Source of the DNA: Fragilaria radians
Lineage: Eukaryota; Bacillariophyta; Fragilariophyceae; Fragilariales; Fragilariaceae
Assembly: GCA_900642245.1 (NCBI GenBank)
Contig: CAAAJI010000227.1
Coordinates: 1-64,000, forward strand
Length of the DNA stretch: 64,000 bases
Direction of reading: 5' to 3'
The position numbers were made by a program, and so were the translations under genes. A model generated the notes under the pieces. It saw nothing but the letters and a program-made list of their open reading frames with translations, was not told the origin of the DNA and searched no databases. This document shows, one piece after another, positions 56,640 through 64,000 of this stretch (positions within the stretch are counted from its first letter, which is position 1; every line of letters begins with the position of its first letter).

Positions 56640-57794
56640 TTGAACAGTTTCATCATGTATCTTTTTGACTATCTGTGAGAAATTACGTTAGATTTCCTGA
56701 CCGAAGCACCCTGACTTTGGTGTAGTATTGCTTGATGTCATGCTAATTAGAGTGATTTGAAAGGAAATGTCTGGGCAAAATGCCCTTGGCTTATTTCGGT
56801 CAAAAATTGGAAAACAAAACAAACAAATTCACCTCTTAGTCCATAAGTTTATAGTCTGCATATTGCTTGTAACCTTTTCTAAAAATGAATTATCTTCTTG
56901 ATTCACATTTTGAGTTTTGTCAAATGCTATCTTTTAAGGTACATACTCCCTGGTGTTTCAGATTCACTATTACTTTGAAGCCCAATTCTTATAGAATGAA
57001 GGTTAAATTGTCTTCTGGAATGCATGTTTAAACAAGTTACTAAGAACATTAATAAAAACAGAAAATCTAGAGTGAAGGAAGCAAGATATTTTTTCCTATC
57101 TAGATTCAGCAATCTATGCCACTATCCAAAAATAATATTCAAGTGACAACGTCTGCCTTTCTTTCTACTTTCCAAATGTAATTGTTGAATCATTGGTATA
57201 ATTGAACAAATGTGGTTAAGTCAAAGTAGCAGTCTTCTGTTATGTATGCATATATTTGAAGAAGCATTGCTTGGCTTGTATGATATGTGTTCGCGAAAAC
57301 GAGTGTAGCAGAATCCATTTCAATATCATTATTGCAAATTTAATTCGGGAAATTCCAAGCAAATTCAAAAAGAAAAATGACATTATTTTCAGTGGTTGTA
57401 CCACCGGTTAAACCGGTACGCACCTGCAGGCTGCACACAGGCCTAAGTCCTAGCAATAAATCCACCGTCTGTCCTTCTGCGGAGGAAATATTCCTTCTGT
57501 CTTGACGTACTATTTCCAGGTACGCAAAGAAAACCTTCAGAACATCATCGTGAGTCAGTGATGGGAGATGACAATGCAGATGTGAAGTAAATAAATATTT
57601 TTTTTGATTGGTTAATTCTACTTCATCGGCAGTTGAAGTACGTATCCTAGACATTCTGACCACGGATTGGGAGAAAAGAAGATTGGCAGCAGGTGATTTT
57701 TTTCACCGCTTCCAACCCGTCACACAGTTTGCTTGAAACTGTGCTGCCCTACACATCCAACAAGTTGATCGAGAATATCAACTTTACTGAATCC

Positions 57795-59503
57795 ATGAAG
57801 CTTAGTGTTGCGATTTCGTTGTTGACATCCAGTCATGCATTTTTCTTACCCAATTCTATGTCATCATCATGGTCAAAAGTATATGCCACAACATTGGATC
57901 CTAGTTCAATGGTTAACGGTGGTGCTGTTGCCCCTTCTGGCTGGGAGTGTGATGAAGAAGCTAACTGTGTGGAAGTTCCTGCTTGCGATGACCAAGTCTG
58001 TCGAACTAGTTTGGATGTACGTATTCATGGAAAATGGTACGACTTGAGCGGTAAGTCTCAATGATTATTGCATCATTAAGGATTAAAAAGTACGCCGTGA
58101 TTCATCCTCTTTTGAATTTCCAACCACCCTGGGGTCTATTTGTACTTTCTTTCAAAGGATGGCGAAAGGCCCATCCTGCCGGTGAACATTGGATTGATTA
58201 TTATGATGGTAGAGACGCAACAGAAGTAATGGATGCCTTTCATTCCGAGAAGGCTAGGAAGATGTATCAACGATTACCAAAGTCGAAATTCGCCGAACAA
58301 TTAGAGACAACAACTCCAGCAGATTCATCGACACAAATTGCCTTTCGTAATCTACGGACAGAATTGGAGGCGGAGGGTTGGTGGCAACGTGATATTGTTC
58401 ATGAATCGAAATTATTGGCTATTTGGGCATCGTTGGTAATATCGGCAGCAGTCACAGCACACACTGTGCCACCCCTGTCCACTGTCTTGCTAGGGCTTGC
58501 CATGACGAATGCTGGTTGGTTGGGTCATGATTACATCCATGGAGTGGATGAATTTTGTACCAAACTTCGTTTGTTCTGTCCAGCGGCAGCAGGACTAGCA
58601 CCCACCTGGTGGTCTGACAAACATAACAAGCATCATGCACTAAGTAAGTTCTTGAGAGAAGTCATTGTCGTTTTTAGGTTGCAGAGTTCCAAGTTTTTCC
58701 ATCCTTATCCTTTATCGTGATTCTTGCTTCTGTGATTCCTTCCTTGAAAACGACTCTCGTTATACTCACACTATCATGGAAATTTAGCCAATGAAAAGGG
58801 CGTCGATGAAGATATTGCGACAGATCCATTTATTTACCAATGGGCTCCAGACCCTTCTGAAGACTCTCCACTTCGCCGATTTCAACATTTATACTTCTTT
58901 GTTCCCTTCTCCTTCATGTTTGCATTATGGAGGTTTGACACTATGAAAGTAGCAATTGAAGCAGTTGAAAAAAAGAGAAGCGATGCTAAGCCCGAATTGA
59001 TTGCCTTACTTGGACATTACTTCGTTCTGCTTTCTGTTTTCCCCATTTCAGTTTGGCTCCCTGCTATTTTCTTGTCAGGTCTTATTAGTGCACTCATTGT
59101 TACTCCTACGCATCAGTCTGAAGAAATGTTTGATGAATTTCAATCTGATTGGGTCACAGCTCAATTTGCATCGACACGGAATGCCGTCATGACAAATCCA
59201 TTTTCGGAATGGCTTTGGGGAGGGATGCAATATCAATTAGAGCACCACTTATTTCCATCGATGCCACGATCCAAGTATCCACAACTACGAGAGCGTTTGA
59301 TGCAATTTGCCACGGAGAATAACATACCAGGAGGATACCGTGAAACTGGTGAATTTGAAATTTTAAGGATGAATTGGGAACTCTACAAAAAGGTAGCCGA
59401 AGCTGACGCCGTCCCTGGAGCTACACCTACCAAGGGACGACCCAATCAACAGGCAGCCATAATGAATACCAACTCACCCGCAGCAGCAGTCAATGGGGTG
59501 TAA
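57795..59503 (+). CDS. Plastid-type cytochrome-b5 front-end fatty-acid desaturase, copy C
   Basis: Exons 57795-58050, 58158-58643 and 58788-59503, identical to copy A (485 residues). All features of copy A apply. Confidence 0.88.
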
Positions 59504-61318
59504 GGAAAGACAGAGAAAAGAAAATAGATTTTGTATTTAACCACTATATTGAATCTTTATTTTGAGTAAATCAATGTTCTCTCGGAGTGCTCTAGACTAT
59601 TTCGAAATGTTTTTGAGTACTAAGCCAAAAATTTATGTGCCTTGGGCTGGCTTCTATGAAATGTTTTTTCCAATAGTAGCGTCACTTCCTTTTTAGCATC
59701 AAAATCAAAACAGTTTTGAAAGGAATCGTTAATACTCTATGCTTACGCAGAAGGAAAGTCAGGAGCATGTGGAACTTCATTTCTCAAAGGCCTTCAAGCT
59801 CTGTAATTGTGTTCCTTTTTCCTTTCACAGTCTGCCAGCTGCATTATCATTTCAATATCCAAAACAGATACACCCATTATTAAGTGCCTTTTTACCATAA
59901 ACGAAATCAATTTACCAAAAATTATTTAATAACACGTTGATGACTGTCTCTGTATGGATACAAATTCAAGTGTGTAACTGGGATGACTAATGAAATTGGT
60001 AGCATAAGGCAAGAATTTTGCGTTCAAGTGCATCAACCAAAAATTTAAGGAGAATCGAAGTAATCAAGAGTGACACGGAATGACGTCAGGACAGCAATTA
60101 GAAAGAGGAAATCAAACTAAATGTATGAACTATGATTGACAAAGGCTGACTTAAAAAATGGAAGTAATAAATATTTAATCAAGGATTTTTAGGCACAGAT
60201 TACTTATCCGACGAGAAAATTGCGATAACTTGTCATCATTAATGCAACTTTAAATGTAAGAGTAAATTAAGATACTTAAGTAATATTACTGATTATAATA
60301 GATCTGCGTACCTGTTAATGATTAAAACGCTACACGGAAATTAACTGGGAACTAATGCATACTCAAAACTGGTTGGATATTGCCTAATTCAATTAATTGA
60401 GTAGATTTTATAAATTGAATTGATGTAGAATAAGTTATCCTTAAATGCATTTCAGTAGGCGGCAAAGACGCCTGCAGGATCAGAAGTAATGAGAGTTTTG
60501 AATTAGTATGCTTAGAATCTTGCCACACAGCGATTGCACCAATTTTAATCCTTGAGTGTGTAAAACCTTCAACGTATTGGTGTATTGAAAGGGTACACCT
60601 GTATAAACTGCAAAGCAGACACTTAAACTTTATTCCTTACATAGACGGCATGAAATTTACTTTTTTGTGTTACAGCGTTGCGTTTCACAAAGTCATAGTT
60701 TTAGAATATATTATTTGAACTTCAGTTTTTGCTAATGGCAAAAGCACTCAGAAGCTCAAAGACTTGCTTTCTTCAAATACGTTGCATATATTATTATCAT
60801 TTTTGAATGATTAAAGTTCATGGTTTATCGCACGTCTTTTCATGATGATAACTTCTGAACGATGAACTATACTTGACGTCAAAGGAAACAAACGTTTAGC
60901 TGTTTGTTAAATAGTATTTTGGGTTTCCAGCTGTACCCAATTGACAGTGCTTGATATCACTATCGCAGTGTTATATATTCGTTTGGTGAATTGAACTGCT
61001 AGATAAAAACATTCATAATTCAACAGATTAAGTTGCTGGTAGTTTAATCGCAATTTTTAATCAGGCCATAAATTCCATTCATATCCTTTTCTTATTTTAG
61101 GTGAAGGATGACGTTACTAGATTTTTCAATATACAAATAGATATTTGGATGGGTAATTATAGGATTGATTTACTTTGCTTAGACTTGCTTCCAAACTTAG
61201 GAGTTTCGAGTATGCTAACGATTTCCAAATTGTAATTGTAATTCAGAACGTTCGGTTTGTTTCAGAAAGTTCATCTAGCTTTCTTATGGAACGTATTGCC
61301 GAAAGAAAAATGTGTACC

Positions 61319-61606
61319 TCATGCAGCTTTAGCCACCCCTTTTAACTTTAAATCTCGCTTCTGGGAAGATACTGGCTTTCTGCTAAGCATATGTGAGAAT
61401 CTTTGGTACTGTCGTCTAAAGTTTCGCTCTGACTCTCCTGCTTTGGAAGCGAGGTTGCCCTTGGACTGAAACATTTCCTCCTGAGCTCTCTCCATTCGAA
61501 ATCGGTCGTAATCATCTGAATTGTAAAAGAGTATAGATTTATTTTCGACGCTAGGAGCTGGGTATGTATGTAGAGACGTAATAACACTTTCTGCAAACGA
61601 AACCAT
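61319..61606 (-). CDS. Small VxF-YY family protein, paralogue 5, copy C
   Basis: Identical to the gene at 22474-22761. Confidence 0.68.
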   Translation of the reverse strand: MVSFAESVITSLHTYPAPSVENKSILFYNSDDYDRFRMERAQEEMFQSKGNLASKAGESERNFRRQYQRFSHMLSRKPVSSQKRDLKLKGVAKAA

Positions 61607-62571
61607 TTTCTTGGCTAACCTGCAAAACTTTACGATAAAATGTTTATAAAAGACCCAAACGCAGGTGTTATTAACTCCTCCAAGACTTTCTCAAACTATG
61701 ACCCATCTGAAGTCATTTAGACGGTTACTGAAGAAGTGTCATCTTCCTTAATTAAAGGGTAAAACAAATTCAGATGCCTTTAGCCGATATAGTAAAAGTT
61801 GCTTTGCGGGATTGTAATTTAAATTAATGAGTCCCTCTTGCTATGCGTGAAAATATATCCAAATCGAAGTTGAATCAAGATAGATTCCGAATTGAGCCTA
61901 AGTATTGAAGTAATGTTGCATTGAATCACTAACACACTTGATATTCTCCGTGTTCGAATCATTCATGCCGTGTAAACTTAAACTTTAGTTTTTCCGCCCG
62001 CCTCCATCGTCTTGACTCGAAAGTTACGTAATAAATGCGAGAACAAACTCGCATTCATAGTCCAAGAAACAGCTATCACTTCACACCTATACAGTTAAAA
62101 ATGCATGAAAGGCAGGGAATCAACCAATGTTCAAATAAATTAAGCATTTTTGTCAGGATGATATTCGGTGGATTGTTTACGCAGATTTCTCTGTTGACAT
62201 AATTATTAGACTTTTACATGATCGACGAAAGTGCTTCAAATTTCCAAAGCAAAAATACCATTTCACATCGAAAGAAACTTTCAAAGTATTCAGAGTAATT
62301 GAGAGGTTGCATCCAATTTTTATCTGTCTACCGGTTTGATGAAAAAACCTGATGGTTTAATATTGCATCCGAAAAGGCCTTACTACGAAGAAAGGAAAAA
62401 TCCGCAAGAACACGATTACTCTTTTTAGAATAGAGTTCCTAGATGATACAAATAGTAATTTGGCTTCCTTAGTTGTTAGAGTTAATGAGCCTATCTGACC
62501 TCATGCTTCAACAGGTTTCCAATTCAACATCACTTTCATTAGAGGCACATATTGGAAACTGAGAAAAAGTC

Positions 62572-64000
62572 TGTTGGAGATTAGGAGAAATTATATGGAA
62601 CCAATACGTATTTTTATGTTTAAAAGTCCGTTAGAAAACGAAGCGAAAAGAAAGTGAAAAGAAGACTCATATTTACGATAAAATCTTAAGAAATTCACAA
62701 GCAGCGTAGTATTGCTTTCTAAGAGTGTTTAGTCCTATTTACACCTTGATTTGTCCTTATAGGAGCATAGGAAGGCTAGATCGTGAATACAACATAGCTA
62801 CAGGTGGTAAAATCAACACTTTATCGTAAATACATTGTCAGCAAATTGATACGAGATTCGACGAGAATTCCAGGTGGATTTTCAACCTGAAGAAGACGCC
62901 GTGCGCAACAGAACATAAGGATCTCACCAGTCACATTGACAATGAATAAAGGAAGTAAGGGAAACTTCAAGAAGACACCAGGAGGTAGAGGAATCCAACG
63001 CCATCAGCTAAAAAAAGGAAAAACTGAAATGAAAAAGGGAATTGAGGACTACCACTATTACTTGGGTTCAGCAACTCAATTTTCAGACTTTGAGATCACC
63101 ACTGAGATTGTGATGAACTACATTAAGAAGACTTTTGAATATGGCAATGATATTGGGAGTGCTTTGAAGGAATTAAGTCTCATCAACAAAGAAAAGTGGA
63201 GAGTATCTATGAAATTCAGTGATTCCAAGGATGCAATGGTGAGAGATCAGGAAAACCAACAGTATGAAATGGAGTATAAATCTGACTATGAAGAATACAA
63301 GAGAAGAGTCAATGTTTATGACAATAATCTCATTAAGGCATATGCAATACTCTGGGAAAGATGCACAAAGGGTATGAAGCAGAAGATAGAGGCATGTGAT
63401 GAATTTGCATTGACAATCAAAAATGACCCTATTGAGCTGTTGAAGGCAATTAAGGTACATACTCAGCATTACCAGGAACACCAATATAACTTGTCCATTG
63501 CTTCGGATTCAATCAGAGGACTGATCAATACAAAGCAGAAAGAAGGAGAATTGCTCCAGGATTGGACAAAGCGTTTCAGAATTGCAAGGGATTTACTTGA
63601 ATTGCAACTTGGTGGACCGTTGGTTATCAAGAAGATTGCAGAAAGTCTAAATGAATATGATGTATCTGATCCAGTATCAATCAGAAAATGTCAAAAGAAA
63701 ACATTTGAAAAATTCCTTGCTTATTTATACGCAGAACTAAGTATGGCTCATTGTTGAATGGGTTGAACACCAGGCAGTTGTTAGGTAACAATCAATATCC
63801 AAAATTGGTAACTGAAGCCAACAATGTTCTTAGCAACCATAGATTGGATAATCCTGCAAAGATGAAAAGAGAGAAAGATGAAAAGTTTAAACAAAAAGCT
63901 AAAAAGGAGGAATCAAAAGAATAAGAAATCAACTTATCCTTCGCTCAACTTGAAGGGAAATGCTACTTTCGTGGCAAACCGGGGCATCGTTTGCCAACAT
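62572..64000 (+). mobile_element. Copia relic, copy C, cut by the window end
   Basis: Same as the element at 23727, running off the window just after the start of the knuckle remnant. The gag-like frame is 62942-63757. Having it here but not in B agrees with C being the A haplotype again. Confidence 0.82.

Larger units (their letters stand above)
49374..64000. other. Segment C: exact repeat of segment A
   Basis: Offset 38845 from 10529-25155. Intergenic stretches not listed separately below are the same as in A. The inverted segment of A lies here at 53143-53764 in the A orientation. Confidence 0.9.

Noticed and set aside
10529..64000. A true tandem array of three 15-20 kb units
   Set aside because: C is identical to A while B is clearly diverged, and both joins are fixed 20-N gaps. 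Scaffolding of two haplotypes with one placed twice explains this more simply, though reads are needed to settle it.
1..64000. tRNA, rRNA, CRISPR, telomere or origin signals
   Set aside because: I looked for TTCGA-type tRNA arms, repeated spacer arrays and telomere-like tandem repeats on both strands and saw none that held up.

Overview
This is nuclear DNA of a photosynthetic eukaryote, most likely a diatom. The genome is AT-rich, genes are short, introns are GT-AG and about 100-145 nt long, and a front-end desaturase carries a signal peptide followed by a Phe at the cleavage point, as in plastid-targeted diatom proteins. There is also a Copia-type element of the kind seen in diatoms. The species is not determined. 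No RNA gene, CRISPR array or prokaryotic operon was seen.

The window is three contigs joined by two runs of exactly 20 N (32023-32042 and 49354-49373). Contig 1 (1-32022) holds the whole locus. Contig 2 (32043-49353) is a diverged second version of contig 1 from 10544 to about 30394, probably the other haplotype. Contig 3 (49374-64000) repeats contig 1 from 10529 to 25155 at a constant offset of 38845, with no difference in anything I compared. So many genes appear three times (A, B, C), but the biological locus is probably one region with two alleles. An open frame across the first gap joins an STT3 fragment to an unrelated protein and is an assembly product.

Contig 1, left to right: two small paralogous genes facing each other (1-600, 1155-1652), an intergenic stretch of about 3 kb, a C2H2 zinc-finger protein (4695-5081), a third small paralogue (5756-6094), about 3.6 kb with no recognisable gene, a 658-residue disordered protein rich in RRxS sites (9830-11806), a convergent unknown gene (11957-12550), a fourth paralogue (15503-15814), a three-exon cytochrome-b5 front-end desaturase (18950-20658), a fifth paralogue (22474-22761), a decayed Copia relic without reverse transcriptase (23727-26942), an unknown two-helix membrane protein (28507-29043) and the start of an STT3 oligosaccharyltransferase gene (31467 onwards).

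The most interesting element is the set of five small proteins. They share a core of about 45 residues: [KR]-(x)-V-x-F, then 19-21 residues, then an aromatic pair [LM]-[FY]-Y followed by an acidic residue and an aromatic or basic stretch. I know no name for this family. All five have a short motif compatible with protein phosphatase 1 docking. They sit around a protein with about ten basophilic-kinase sites, so a phosphorylation role is possible, but that is inference. Comparing A with B also shows a 0.63 kb inversion, a retroelement presence/absence difference, a dispersed repeat at different places in the two versions, and a desaturase intron with no differences.
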